Source: Candidatus Woesearchaeota archaeon
Lineage (GTDB): Archaea > Nanobdellota > Nanobdellia > Woesearchaeales > UBA11716
Direction: 5' to 3'
Assembly: GCA_013329175.1 (NCBI GenBank)
Contig: DUKR01000136.1
Coordinates: 1 to 26,514, forward strand
DNA length: 26,514 nucleotides
Positions 8,058 to 15,246 of this stretch are shown piece after piece. The notes under the pieces are model-generated. The model ran no database searches and was not told where the DNA came from. It worked only from the letters and a program-made list of their open reading frames with translations. A program made the position numbers and the translations under genes. Each line of letters opens with the position of its first letter. Position 1 is the first letter of the stretch.

Positions 8058-9550
8058 CGTGATTCCTCCTTAAGCGCCTTTAAGCCAGCAGCCTTAAGCA
8101 AACGCAGCACAGCTTCTTCATCGGCTTGTGGCGATACTGACGCCAGCATGGCAAGATTCTTTCGAAGGCCAATGTTTGTTCCTTCGGGGGTTTCAATAGG
8201 GCAGAGCCTCCCAAGGTGAGTAGAGTGCAGTTCCCTTGCCTCAAAGTTCTCCTGCGAAGCAGAGAGAGGCGAAACGACACGCTGCAGGTGTGAAAGGGTC
8301 TCAAGATAGTTTAAGCGCTGGATGCGCTGCGATATCCCTTTTCTGCCGCCAACCCATGAGCCTGTTGCCATGGCTGAGTATATCCTTAGGGTGAGCAGCT
8401 TCTCGCGTATAATCTGCTTGATTGACGGAAACTTGCCGCGCTTGACCAGCCTCTGGAAATTGTACATCATGTCGCCGACAAGCACCTTGAGGTTAGCCCT
8501 GAAGAGGTCTGCCAGCAGGTCTCCAGAGAGCTTGAGCCTCTTATTGATGTAATGGTCCTTGTCATCCCCTCTCTGCCTGTCAAGTGCCACATGCAGATAC
8601 TTCTTGATAAGCTTGCAGATGTTCTGTGCCTTCATCAGGCGATCCTTCTCGGTCACTCCAAGATGCGGCAGAAGATACTTATCTATTATTTCTCGTGTCC
8701 TCTCCACCCTTATGTCCTTTGCCTGGGTAATGCCAATTTTCTTTGCTATGTAGTCAATGGCATCTTCCTGGCTTTTGATTGCGACAAAGTCGTAAAGGTT
8801 TAGCATTATCTCGTCAGTATGCCTGGAATCTATGGCCCTGACGATCTCCTCATCCTTGAGCATGCCAAGGGCCTTGATGACTACGATAAGGGGCACTCGC
8901 TGGACACGGGTGAAAGTAAGGTAGAAGATGCCGTCCTTGAGTTTCTCTAAGGTATGCGGTATCTTGAGGGAGCCGCTCTCTGAGAAAATCTTTCCCACGT
9001 ATTCAGAGGGGCCAAGGTGGTCCTTCTCGACAAGGAAGCGGTTTGCTGCCAGGTCCTCAATACTGATAAGAACCTTCTCGGTCCCGTTGATGATGAAGTA
9101 GCCTCCAGGCTCGTCTGGGTCTTCTCCCTTTGCAATGAGCTCCTCCCTGGAGAGCTTTGAGAGATGGCAGATGTTGCTCTTGAGCATGATGGGCAGGTTG
9201 CCGATGAGTGCTGTGACGGTCTCACGCTGGACTCCATTGATATGGGCGCTGATGTCAAGGTAGACCGGAGATGAATACGTTATTTTTCTCAAGCGGGCTT
9301 CAATGGGATAAATATCGCGTTTTGAGCCATCAGCTTCAGTGATTTCCGGAGGCTCAAGGCGGATCTTATCAAGGCGGATCTTGAACTCATCCACATTCTG
9401 CGGGATGATTGTCGGGATGACGTCCTGATTTTCCTCAACTATTGCATTAATTTCTTTCTCAAGGAAGTTATTGAATGATCCGATATTGGAATTGACAAAG
9501 CTCATTTCCTCAAAATATTTCTGGATGAGTAGCTGGCTGTACTTAAACAT
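8054..9550 (-). CDS. rpoB2: DNA-directed RNA polymerase subunit B''
   Basis: N-terminal half of the second-largest subunit, with protrusion and lobe regions. 498 residues. Typical stretches are the GGYFIINGTEKVLISIEDLA fork/protrusion motif, GDDKDHYINKRLKLSGDLLA, and the region before the split, LHSTHLGRLCPIETPEGTNIGL, which marks the end of the beta N-terminal core. The protein ends about 35 residues later at the same natural break seen in other split-B archaea. It overlaps rpoH by 8 nt at its start and rpoB1 by 4 nt at its end. Confidence 0.97.
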   Translation of the reverse strand: MFKYSQLLIQKYFEEMSFVNSNIGSFNNFLEKEINAIVEENQDVIPTIIPQNVDEFKIRLDKIRLEPPEITEADGSKRDIYPIEARLRKITYSSPVYLDISAHINGVQRETVTALIGNLPIMLKSNICHLSKLSREELIAKGEDPDEPGGYFIINGTEKVLISIEDLAANRFLVEKDHLGPSEYVGKIFSESGSLKIPHTLEKLKDGIFYLTFTRVQRVPLIVVIKALGMLKDEEIVRAIDSRHTDEIMLNLYDFVAIKSQEDAIDYIAKKIGITQAKDIRVERTREIIDKYLLPHLGVTEKDRLMKAQNICKLIKKYLHVALDRQRGDDKDHYINKRLKLSGDLLADLFRANLKVLVGDMMYNFQRLVKRGKFPSIKQIIREKLLTLRIYSAMATGSWVGGRKGISQRIQRLNYLETLSHLQRVVSPLSASQENFEARELHSTHLGRLCPIETPEGTNIGLRKNLAMLASVSPQADEEAVLRLLKAAGLKALKEESR

Positions 9551-9788
9551 CGGTCACCCCACGGTAGAAAATGGTCTGCCCGGCTGTAGGGCTGTTGCGG
9601 ATTATCTTGATGATGTCACCAGGCTTTGCGTCCAGCTCGGCGATAGCAGCATCGTTCTTGAATATCTTTGGAAGCTGCCTTTGGGCTATGCCATAGTGCT
9701 TGAGGACTGCTTCCTTTTCCTTGTCGGTCAGTTTGACGTGCTCAGGCAGAAGAATATGCTCTTTTATGACGCTTTTTTGCTTTGCCAT
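9543..9788 (-). CDS. rpoH: DNA-directed RNA polymerase subunit H (Rpb5 C-terminal-like)
   Basis: Small polymerase subunit equivalent to the C-terminal domain of eukaryotic Rpb5, 81 residues. Family signatures are HILLPEHVKLTDKEKEAVL, QRQLPKIFKNDAAI and KPGDIIKIIRNSPTAG. It opens the polymerase cluster, as usual in archaea. A weak TATA-like CATTTAG on the minus strand about 30 nt upstream is possible, but the tRNA-Lys gene lies only 71 nt upstream, so read-through from the tRNA transcript is another option. Confidence 0.96.
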   Translation of the reverse strand: MAKQKSVIKEHILLPEHVKLTDKEKEAVLKHYGIAQRQLPKIFKNDAAIAELDAKPGDIIKIIRNSPTAGQTIFYRGVTDV

Positions 9789-9873
9789 TTTTGGTTGACC
9801 ACTCCCCTAAATGATTTCACCAGCGCTGCTTACTGCTCCCTGATGCTTTGGTACTATGATGGGCCGGACGAGA

Positions 9874-9907
9874 CTTTCGCTACCACCCTTCCGATGATGA
9901 TTTCTGC
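9874..9907 (-). other. tRNA-Lys intron 2, T loop position 59/60, 34 nt
   Basis: Exon TTCG (54-57) pairs with CGAA near the intron 3' end to give a 4-bp helix with bulges AA^G and AG^T. The T stem is the outer helix. Excision gives the normal T loop TTCGAAT. The inner part can fold as ATCATC with GGTGGT around GGAAG, but the closing inner helix next to the bulge is weak, so this is a canonical 3-4-3 core with a relaxed inner stem. Confidence 0.85.
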
Positions 9908-9929
9908 TTCGAACTCGCGACCGCTTGAT

Positions 9930-9962
9930 TGCTTTCGGCTTAGCCGGCATTTGGCATCCCGC
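9930..9962 (-). other. tRNA-Lys intron 1, position 37/38, 33 nt
   Basis: Canonical bulge-helix-bulge: the exon CTTT (positions 32-35, covering the first two anticodon bases) pairs with AAAG near the 3' end of the intron, giving a 4-bp central helix. It is flanked by the 3-nt bulges TA^G and CA^A. The outer helix is the anticodon stem. The inner helix starts with CGG/CCG. Cleavage restores the 7-nt anticodon loop. Confidence 0.88.
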
Positions 9963-10026
9963 TAAAAGTCAAGCGCTCTAGCCAGGCTGAGCTACCGGCC
10001 CATTACTATGAGCGCCCTGGCCGGGA

Positions 10027-10058
10027 CTTCCACAACTGATCCTGTTGGATGCAGCCAT
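10027..10058 (-). other. tRNA-Asp intron 2, T loop position 59/60, 32 nt
   Basis: Exon TTCA (54-57) pairs with intron TGGA; the bulges are AT^A and AG^T. The inner helix is strong: TGGCTG with CAGTTG, one bulged C, then ATCC with GGAT around an AACA loop. Splicing restores T loop TTCAATT next to the CCGGG/CCCGG stem. Confidence 0.87.
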
Positions 10059-10079
10059 ATTGAACCCGGGTCGAAGCCT

Positions 10080-10102
10080 TACCGTGGACCTCCCTCGATC
10101 CT
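10080..10102 (-). other. tRNA-Asp intron 1, position 37/38, 23 nt
   Basis: Exon CTGT (32-35) pairs with intron ACGG (C-G, T-G, G-C, T-A). The bulges are CG^A and TA^A. The inner helix GGATC/GGTCC has five pairs around a GAGGGA loop. This is a full hBHBh' motif for the archaeal splicing endonuclease. Confidence 0.86.
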
Positions 10103-10148
10103 CGACAGGGCCACGTGATAGCCACTACACTACCAGGGCATGTTTCAT

Positions 10149-10238
10149 GCGGGCAATATGCTTCTTCTCAGATAGCATTCCAGAGGTATCCCTGCAATGT
10201 CAGATGATAGCCCATAGACTACGAGAAGAATTGCCCAG
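10149..10238 (-). ncRNA. structured leader RNA upstream of tRNA-Asp, class unknown
   Basis: Between the TATA box and tRNA-Asp lies a strongly foldable RNA of about 90 nt. GGGCAAT (10230-10236) pairs with ATTGCCC (10151-10157). Next to it TCTTCTC pairs with GAGAAGA. Two inner hairpins are TAGTC-TATG-GGCTA and CAGGG-ATAC-CTCTG, the latter extendable by CATT/AATG across a G-G mismatch. An alternative ATGCT/AGCAT pairing makes it look like a cloverleaf with a 7-bp acceptor. No T-loop TTCRA, no clear C box and no ACA at the expected place are present, so it is not an ordinary tRNA, C/D or H/ACA RNA. It could be a processed leader or a degenerate tRNA. Confidence 0.45.
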
Positions 10239-10264
10239 CATATTACTTAGGAATTTTTGGTCTG

Positions 10265-10273
10265 TATATAAAT
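10265..10273 (-). promoter_or_regulatory. TATA box of the leader RNA-tRNA-Asp-tRNA-Lys transcript
   Basis: ATTTATATA on the minus strand. A start about 26 nt downstream falls near 10243, just before the leader hairpin. No other TATA box is seen before the tRNAs. Confidence 0.7.
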
Positions 10274-10366
10274 GTTACGGTGCGCTCTTCACCAGGCAGT
10301 AGTTCAAAAAGAAGGCAGCCTCTGGAAAAGCCTATCCCGTATCAACTCTTGCTCAGGTGTTCTGCG

Positions 10367-10624
10367 CTATTCTCCAAATAAAGATAGGTATCCTGCTGCA
10401 TATTCCCATATGATCGCGCACAGGAAGCCGAGAGCTACTATCTTACGGAAGAAGAAGAGCGCAACGAGGGCGATTGCTGACAGGCCTAGTTTCAGAAGCA
10501 GCGACGCTTGTGCGTCGAGGCCAAGGAAGGGGATGAGGGCCATAAGGAACAGGGCTATCAACCGGGGGAGTATGAAAAAACCTGCCAGGAACTCGATGAG
10601 CTTCCAGAGGAGCTTTTTAAGCAT
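10367..10624 (-). CDS. small integral membrane protein, unknown function
   Basis: 85 residues, very hydrophobic, with about three membrane segments: FLAGFFILPRLIALFLMALI, ASLLLKLGLSAIALVALFFF and IVALGFLCAIIWEYAAGYL. The N-terminus MLKKLLWK is basic, favouring an inside location. A TATA box at 10647-10654 lies about 26 nt before the ATG, supporting a real, leaderless gene. It is divergent from ileS. I do not recognise a family. Confidence 0.65.
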   Translation of the reverse strand: MLKKLLWKLIEFLAGFFILPRLIALFLMALIPFLGLDAQASLLLKLGLSAIALVALFFFRKIVALGFLCAIIWEYAAGYLSLFGE

Positions 10625-10646
10625 AGCTCTGATGTAGTATTGTAGG

Positions 10647-10654
10647 ATATAAAT
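10647..10654 (-). promoter_or_regulatory. TATA box of the small membrane protein gene
   Basis: ATTTATAT on the minus strand, about 26 nt from the ATG at 10624, so the transcript should be leaderless. Confidence 0.6.
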
Positions 10655-10761
10655 GTAATCTTCCAGCTCGTCTTTGGGGGTGCGGCCCAGTTCGTAATGT
10701 AAGGCCGTAGTCCGTGTTTTTTTCTGAGCTGTTTTTTTGGAATAGTAGCCATCCCATAATC

Positions 10762-10769
10762 TTTATATA
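10762..10769 (+). promoter_or_regulatory. TATA box of ileS
   Basis: TTTATATA centred 27 nt before ATG 10793. It supports a leaderless start there instead of the in-frame TTG at 10784. Confidence 0.7.
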
Positions 10770-10792
10770 CATTCTGCCAGCCCTTGCCATGC

Positions 10793-13700
10793 ATGCGGTT
10801 CACATCCTACAACCCCAAGGAGACAGAGGAAGCTATAGCCAATCACTGGAAGAATCATGCCACCTATGAGAAAGCGAAGGATAAAAATAAAGGAAACAGG
10901 CAGTTCTATTTTCTTGACGGGCCTCCCTACACCTCAGGCAAGGTGCATATTGGCACAGCATGGAACAAGGCGCTGAAGGATGCAGTGCTGCGCTACAAGC
11001 GTATGAGGGGGCTTGACGTGTGGGACAGGGCAGGCTATGATATGCATGGATTGCCTACCGAGAATGCAACTCAGAAGAAGCTTGGCTTAAAGACAAAGGG
11101 GGATATTGAGGCATTTGGCGTTGGAAAGTTTATCGCTTCCTGCAAAAAGCTGTGCATAGAGAACATGCAGGCTATGAGCGCAGACTTTGAGCGGATGGGA
11201 GTCTGGATGGATTTTGAGCACGCATACCAGTCCATCACTGACGAATTCATCAACGGCGAATGGTGGCTCATCAAGCGGGCGCATGAGATGGGCAAATTGT
11301 ATAAGGGCTATCGCTCTACAGCCTGGGACTGGCAGGATGAAACAGCCTGCGCTAAGCATGAGCTAGAGTACCAAACGGTTACCGAGACATCTATCTTTGT
11401 AAAGTTCCCCGTTGCAGGCAAAGAAAAGGAGTTCTTCATCATCTGGACAACGACGCCATGGACCATACCATTCAACCTTGGCATCATGGTCAATCCAGCG
11501 CTTGAGTACGTCAGGGCAAAGGTTGACGACGAGGTGTGGATTCTTGCAAAAGGCCTGGCGCCGATGGTTGTGCAGGCAGTAGCCAACAGGCGTTATGATG
11601 AGCTTGAGAGCATCAAAGGAGATCTTCTTGCAGGCATGCGGTACGTACATCCGTTTCACCTCATCCTTGGTGAGCAGTATGACTCCCTGAAAAAGGAGCA
11701 TCCCAACGTGCACACCATAGTGTTGTCTGAGGAGTACGTGACGCTTTCGGCTGGTTCGGGCCTGGTGCACATGGCGCCTGGGTGCGGCCCTGAAGATTAC
11801 GAAGTAGGCCATCGCAACAACATTCCTGCGTGGAACCTGCTTCTTCCTGACGGCAGGTTCCCTGATACTATGGGAGATTTTGCAGGGCTTCACGCAAGGC
11901 ATGACAACGGGAAATTCATCCAGAAGCTTGAGGAGCTTGGAGCGATTATTGCAAAGACTGAGGTTGAGCATGAGTACCCGTTTGCGCAGAGGAGCAAGCA
12001 GCCTGTGGTGTTTCGTGCGACGCAGCAGTGGTTTCTGAAGATAGAGGATATGAAAGAGCGGATGGTGAGGGAGAACGAAGCTATCCATTGGGTTCCGAAA
12101 GCAGCGTTCAATGCCTTTGATTCCTGGCTGAAGAACCTTCGTGATAACTCCATTTCAAAGCAGCGCTTCTGGGGAGTGCCCCTTCCTGTGTGGATGAATG
12201 AGAAGGATGATGCTGATATCATCGTTGTAGGCTCAAAGGAGGAATTGCAGGGGCTTTCAGGCAAGAGTGTTGCAGATATGCATCTTCCCGATATTGATGC
12301 TGTAGTTATTGAGAAGGATGGAAAGAAGTACAGGAGGGTTCCTGACGTTCTTGACGTGTGGGTCGACGCGGGAACCGCATCATGGAACTGCCTTTATTAC
12401 CCTGGACAGAAGGAGCTGTTTGAAAGGCTCTACCCTGCAGATTTCATCCTTGAGGGAAAAGACCAGATCAGGGGCTGGTTCAACCTGCTGATGGTGGCAT
12501 CAATGATAGCTCTTGAGCGGCCATCGTTTAAGGCATGCTACATGCATGGGTTTGTCCAGGACGCACAGGGGAGGAAGATGTCAAAGTCCTTTGGCAATGT
12601 CATCTCGCCGTATGAAGTTATTGATGAGCTGGGGGCTGATACTCTGCGCTTCTATATGATAGGGGGGGCTCGGGCAGGAACTGACATAAACTATAATCCT
12701 GATGAGGCAAAAGTCAAGCATAAGCAGCTTATCATCCTGTGGAACCTGCATAAGTACCTGATTGACCTTTGCGAGAACTCAGGCATCAATCCTGTATCAG
12801 TTGAAGTGCTCGCCAATGAGTACGGCACTGAAGAGAAGTATATCCTTTCAAGGCTCCATCATGCCATCAGGGAGGTGACTGCGCTTTTTGAGGAGTACAG
12901 GGTTGATGAGGTGCCTGACATGATTGAGGCACTGATAGGGGATCTCTCAAGGTCATACATTCACTTCATCAGGGAGAAGATAGTCGAAGATGAAGAAGAG
13001 AAGAAAGTTGTTGCAAAGGCCATCTTTGAGGTGCTTGTGGGGATATTACAGCTGCTGGCGCCAGTTGCTCCCTTTATCACTGAGGCTATCTTCCTGAATC
13101 TCAAAGGGCACTTTTCCATTCCTGAAGAGAGCGTGCACCATCTCTTATGGCCGAATGCTGATGAGCAGCTTATCTCAGCGGAGCTGGAAGAGCAGGTAGG
13201 GATTGCTGAGCAGGCTATCCAGGCAATTCTTGCAGGCAGGGAGAAGGTGCAGCTAGGCGTTCGATGGCCGCTGAAAGAGGTGGTTGTAGTGACTGCTGAC
13301 AGCAGGGTGAAGGAGGCATGCACGATCCTTGCTGAGATTATCAGGCGGCAGACGAACGTGAAGGAATTGCACGTGCAGGAATCGCTTGCAGGGGTTGAGG
13401 TTGATGGAGCACCCGTTGTTATCACTCAGAAGCATATTGAGACTGTGCGCAAGGTCCCTTCCCCGTATGTGGAGGTAGGGTTTGGCAGTTCTTATCTGTA
13501 CCTATCTACAGAAAGGAGTGATGCCCTTGATGCTGAAGGATATGCCAGAGAGCTGATGCGCCGCGTTCAGGCCATTCGCAAGAAAGCTGGGATGGTAAAA
13601 TCTGATGCTGTACGGGTGATTGTTATGTGTGATGCAGAGCTAAAGAAGATGCTTGAGCCATGGGCATCGCAGATCATGGTGAAGGTAGGCGCGGTAAAGG

Positions 13701-13804
13701 TTGCTGTAACTGAAATCGCCCCTGTTGCAAAGCATGAGCATCATGCACAGGAGAAGATCAAGGGCAAAGTGATTGAGCTGTGGGTTGAAAAGGTCTCGCT
13801 ATGA
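10793..13804 (+). CDS. ileS: isoleucyl-tRNA synthetase
   Basis: Class I synthetase charging tRNA-Ile. From ATG 10793 the protein has 1003 residues. The HIGH motif is HIGT at residues 52-55 in DGPPYTSGKVHIGT, and KMSKS is intact at 595-599. The CP1 editing domain is present (IWTTTPWTIPFNLGI, later SAGSGLVHMAPGCGPEDY). The C-terminal anticodon-binding region follows, with LSRLHHAIREVTALFEEY. The archaeal/eukaryotic-type layout (DGPPYTSG, DFERMGVWMDFEHAYQS) fits. The TATA position decides the start: TTG 10784 would lie before the expected transcript start. The gene is monocistronic, with 133 nt before the next gene. Confidence 0.96.
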   Translation: MRFTSYNPKETEEAIANHWKNHATYEKAKDKNKGNRQFYFLDGPPYTSGKVHIGTAWNKALKDAVLRYKRMRGLDVWDRAGYDMHGLPTENATQKKLGLKTKGDIEAFGVGKFIASCKKLCIENMQAMSADFERMGVWMDFEHAYQSITDEFINGEWWLIKRAHEMGKLYKGYRSTAWDWQDETACAKHELEYQTVTETSIFVKFPVAGKEKEFFIIWTTTPWTIPFNLGIMVNPALEYVRAKVDDEVWILAKGLAPMVVQAVANRRYDELESIKGDLLAGMRYVHPFHLILGEQYDSLKKEHPNVHTIVLSEEYVTLSAGSGLVHMAPGCGPEDYEVGHRNNIPAWNLLLPDGRFPDTMGDFAGLHARHDNGKFIQKLEELGAIIAKTEVEHEYPFAQRSKQPVVFRATQQWFLKIEDMKERMVRENEAIHWVPKAAFNAFDSWLKNLRDNSISKQRFWGVPLPVWMNEKDDADIIVVGSKEELQGLSGKSVADMHLPDIDAVVIEKDGKKYRRVPDVLDVWVDAGTASWNCLYYPGQKELFERLYPADFILEGKDQIRGWFNLLMVASMIALERPSFKACYMHGFVQDAQGRKMSKSFGNVISPYEVIDELGADTLRFYMIGGARAGTDINYNPDEAKVKHKQLIILWNLHKYLIDLCENSGINPVSVEVLANEYGTEEKYILSRLHHAIREVTALFEEYRVDEVPDMIEALIGDLSRSYIHFIREKIVEDEEEKKVVAKAIFEVLVGILQLLAPVAPFITEAIFLNLKGHFSIPEESVHHLLWPNADEQLISAELEEQVGIAEQAIQAILAGREKVQLGVRWPLKEVVVVTADSRVKEACTILAEIIRRQTNVKELHVQESLAGVEVDGAPVVITQKHIETVRKVPSPYVEVGFGSSYLYLSTERSDALDAEGYARELMRRVQAIRKKAGMVKSDAVRVIVMCDAELKKMLEPWASQIMVKVGAVKVAVTEIAPVAKHEHHAQEKIKGKVIELWVEKVSL

Positions 13805-13907
13805 TTTTGCTCATGTGCTGGGTCAGTTGTCCTGTTGCGGATTTTTATGGATGTCTGGAATTCCTACATTAGCACCGTCATTTGACATTTTCTCCGCCCC
13901 ACGATAC

Positions 13908-13916
13908 TTTTATTAA
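13908..13916 (+). promoter_or_regulatory. TATA box of the M64-like peptidase gene
   Basis: CTTTTATTA centred about 26 nt before ATG 13938, giving a leaderless transcript. Confidence 0.55.
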
Positions 13917-13937
13917 GCGGGCAGCCTTCAGAAAAGC

Positions 13938-15116
13938 ATGATGCAACAAGGGAATCTTGGCACCCTCCTTTTCGCTGTGCTTGTCATTATCATAGCAGCG
14001 GCGGCTCTCTTTCTTGGCGCATCCTACATCATCAGCGCAAACAGCCAGGTGAAGCAGGCAGAGGCAGTCGTTTTCAGAAGCGGCCTTTTGCAGGCCCTTC
14101 AGGCAAACAAGGCATCAGCGCTCAGGCCGCAAGGCAGCACCAGCATAGAGGCATTCACCCTTCCCGACGATGCTGATACCGTCTGCTTCGTTGATGAGTC
14201 AAGAGAGTACAACACCCTTATTGACCCTGAACTCAACCAGCTCATCAGGAGATATGAAGGCGCAACAATATTCATCAAGCCAACAGACAGCTATCTTCCC
14301 ATCGCAGCCAAGGATTTCACGCTTGATGAAGGCAATAATCCCCTCTGCCTCAAAGCCACAAGAAATGGCATCAGGCTAAGGATGCAAAGCGCGCCTCTTA
14401 AACCCATCATCAGCGAGGTGAACGCCAGCGATAAGCGCTACCGCTGCAGCAAGGTCATAGGAAGTGGTGATGAAGGGACAATCGGTATAGTCTTCCTTCC
14501 TCATGGCTATAATGACCTTGACAGGTTTAGGGAAGACGCAGAGTTCTATGCAGAAAATATTTTCCTTGATACCGAACCCTATGCCTCAAGCCCTGAGCTC
14601 TTCACCTTCTACATGGTTGATAGTGCTCTTGAGCTTGGCTGCAAGGTAGGTTCAATCATCACCTGCGACGATTTTAAGGTTAAGCGGGCAGCAAGCGACT
14701 GCCCTCATGACTTCATCACTGTCCTTGCTGAGCGAAGCAAGGTCTATGACTCGCTTGTCCCTGTCCGCTCAAGCGCAAAGGGAAATCTCCAGAAGATAAA
14801 CACAGCAGACAAGCCTACAGTCTTCACCCATGAGTTCGGCCATATTTTCGGCAAGCTTGCTGATGAATACGTCGATGACCGCTACTATCGCGCCATAGAC
14901 TTTCGGGAAGAGGACTATCCAAACTGCGATGAGGCAGGCTGCAATGAGTGGGCTGGGGTTTCTGGTACGTCCTGCAGGCAAGGGTGCTCCCTAAGCGTCT
15001 ACTACAGGCCAACGGAGAATTCAGTCATGAAAAACCTGGACATCAAGAGCTATGGGCCCTTGAACGAGAGAATCATAGCAGGGAAAATGGTTCAATCTAA
15101 AGCCAGCGAAAGATAG
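13938..15116 (+). CDS. membrane-anchored M64-like zinc metallopeptidase
   Basis: Predicted extracellular metallopeptidase related to family M64 (IgA-peptidase-like). 392 residues. One N-terminal membrane segment (residues 9-32, LLFAVLVIIIAAAALFLGAS) would leave the rest outside the cell. The zinc motif HEFGH is at residues 298-302, followed by IFGKLADEY with Asp309-Glu310, as in M64. A conserved upstream strand (GIVFLPHGYNDLDRFREDAEFY) and the late YYRPTENSVMKNL segment also fit. The domain is Cys-rich (near residues 235-255 and in NCDEAGCNEW and SCRQGCS), suggesting disulfides. The N-terminus also recalls archaeal pilin-like leaders, but no clear processing site is seen. The target protein is unknown. 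Confidence 0.82.
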   Translation: MMQQGNLGTLLFAVLVIIIAAAALFLGASYIISANSQVKQAEAVVFRSGLLQALQANKASALRPQGSTSIEAFTLPDDADTVCFVDESREYNTLIDPELNQLIRRYEGATIFIKPTDSYLPIAAKDFTLDEGNNPLCLKATRNGIRLRMQSAPLKPIISEVNASDKRYRCSKVIGSGDEGTIGIVFLPHGYNDLDRFREDAEFYAENIFLDTEPYASSPELFTFYMVDSALELGCKVGSIITCDDFKVKRAASDCPHDFITVLAERSKVYDSLVPVRSSAKGNLQKINTADKPTVFTHEFGHIFGKLADEYVDDRYYRAIDFREEDYPNCDEAGCNEWAGVSGTSCRQGCSLSVYYRPTENSVMKNLDIKSYGPLNERIIAGKMVQSKASER

Positions 15117-15141
15117 CAGGAGTCACTTGCTTAACACCTAA

Positions 15142-15183
15142 TAGCAGAAAACATTAATTATCGAACATTTGTGTTTTCTGCTA
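15142..15183. repeat. palindrome 1 (family B), 12-bp stem
   Basis: TAGCAGAAAACA (15142-15153) and its exact reverse complement (15172-15183) are separated by 18 nt. The outer part of the left arm (15140-15158) matches 22694-22712 perfectly over 19 bases in the opposite orientation. The palindrome lies 25 nt after the peptidase stop and could also act as a terminator hairpin. Confidence 0.75.
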
Positions 15184-15184
15184 G

Positions 15185-15234
15185 TATAGCAAAGTGCATA
15201 TCTAAGAGTTTCATTATTACTGCACTTTGCTATA
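15185..15234. repeat. palindrome 2 (family A), 14-bp stem
   Basis: TATAGCAAAGTGCA (15185-15198) and its exact reverse complement (15221-15234) flank a 22-nt loop. The right arm with adjoining loop bases (15210-15233) repeats 503-526 at 23 of 24 positions. It starts one base after palindrome 1, so the pair forms a compact two-hairpin unit just before the next gene. Confidence 0.78.
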
Positions 15235-15246
15235 ACGAACAGGAAA

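Larger units (their letters stand above)
9860..10001 (-). tRNA. tRNA-Lys (anticodon TTT), interrupted by two BHB introns
   Basis: Acceptor strands GGGCCGG (9995-10001) and CCGGCCC (9861-9867) pair perfectly; the discriminator is A at 9860. The D stem is GCTC/GAGC and the anticodon stem CTTGA/TCAAG. The T stem GCGAG (9914-9918) pairs with CTCGT (9868-9872) with one G-T. The cloverleaf closes only after removing a 33-nt insert after base 37 and a 34-nt insert between 59 and 60. The mature RNA is then 75 nt with anticodon loop CTTTTAA and T loop TTCGAAT. No CCA is encoded. The gene follows tRNA-Asp by 11 nt and is probably on the same transcript. A standard scan may miss it because the T loop is split. 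Confidence 0.9.
10013..10139 (-). tRNA. tRNA-Asp (anticodon GTC), interrupted by two BHB introns
   Basis: Acceptor GCCCTGG (10133-10139) pairs with CCAGGGC (10014-10020); the discriminator is G at 10013, an Asp identity base. The D arm GTGTAGTGGCTATCAC and a T stem CCGGG/CCCGG are clear. Removing a 23-nt insert after base 37 and a 32-nt insert at 59/60 leaves 72 nt with anticodon loop CTGTCGA and T loop TTCAATT. The anticodon stem TGGCC/GGCTT has a T-T mismatch at its outer pair and one G-T. No CCA is encoded. The gene sits between a structured leader RNA and tRNA-Lys, all behind one TATA box. Confidence 0.88.

Noticed and set aside
10149..10238. Calling the leader RNA a third intron-containing tRNA
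   Set aside because: It has a 7-bp acceptor-like stem, but no TTCRA T loop even when inserts are considered, and no acceptable anticodon loop. Kept as unclassified ncRNA.
10149..10238. Calling the leader RNA a box C/D or H/ACA guide
   Set aside because: CTGA D-box-like words occur twice but no C box (RTGATGA) is present; ACA does not lie three bases from a stem end.
10784..10792. TTG at 10784 as the ileS start
   Set aside because: It lies before the transcript start predicted from the TATA box at 10762-10769 and adds only three residues; ATG 10793 fits the local leaderless rule.
11363..12088. Long minus-strand frame of 241 codons inside ileS
   Set aside because: It lies entirely within the intact ileS gene, has no promoter or family motif, and is a shadow of GC-rich codon use.
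15142..15234. CRISPR array or insertion sequence
   Set aside because: Only two palindromes, different from each other, with no spacers, no transposase gene and no target-site duplication visible.
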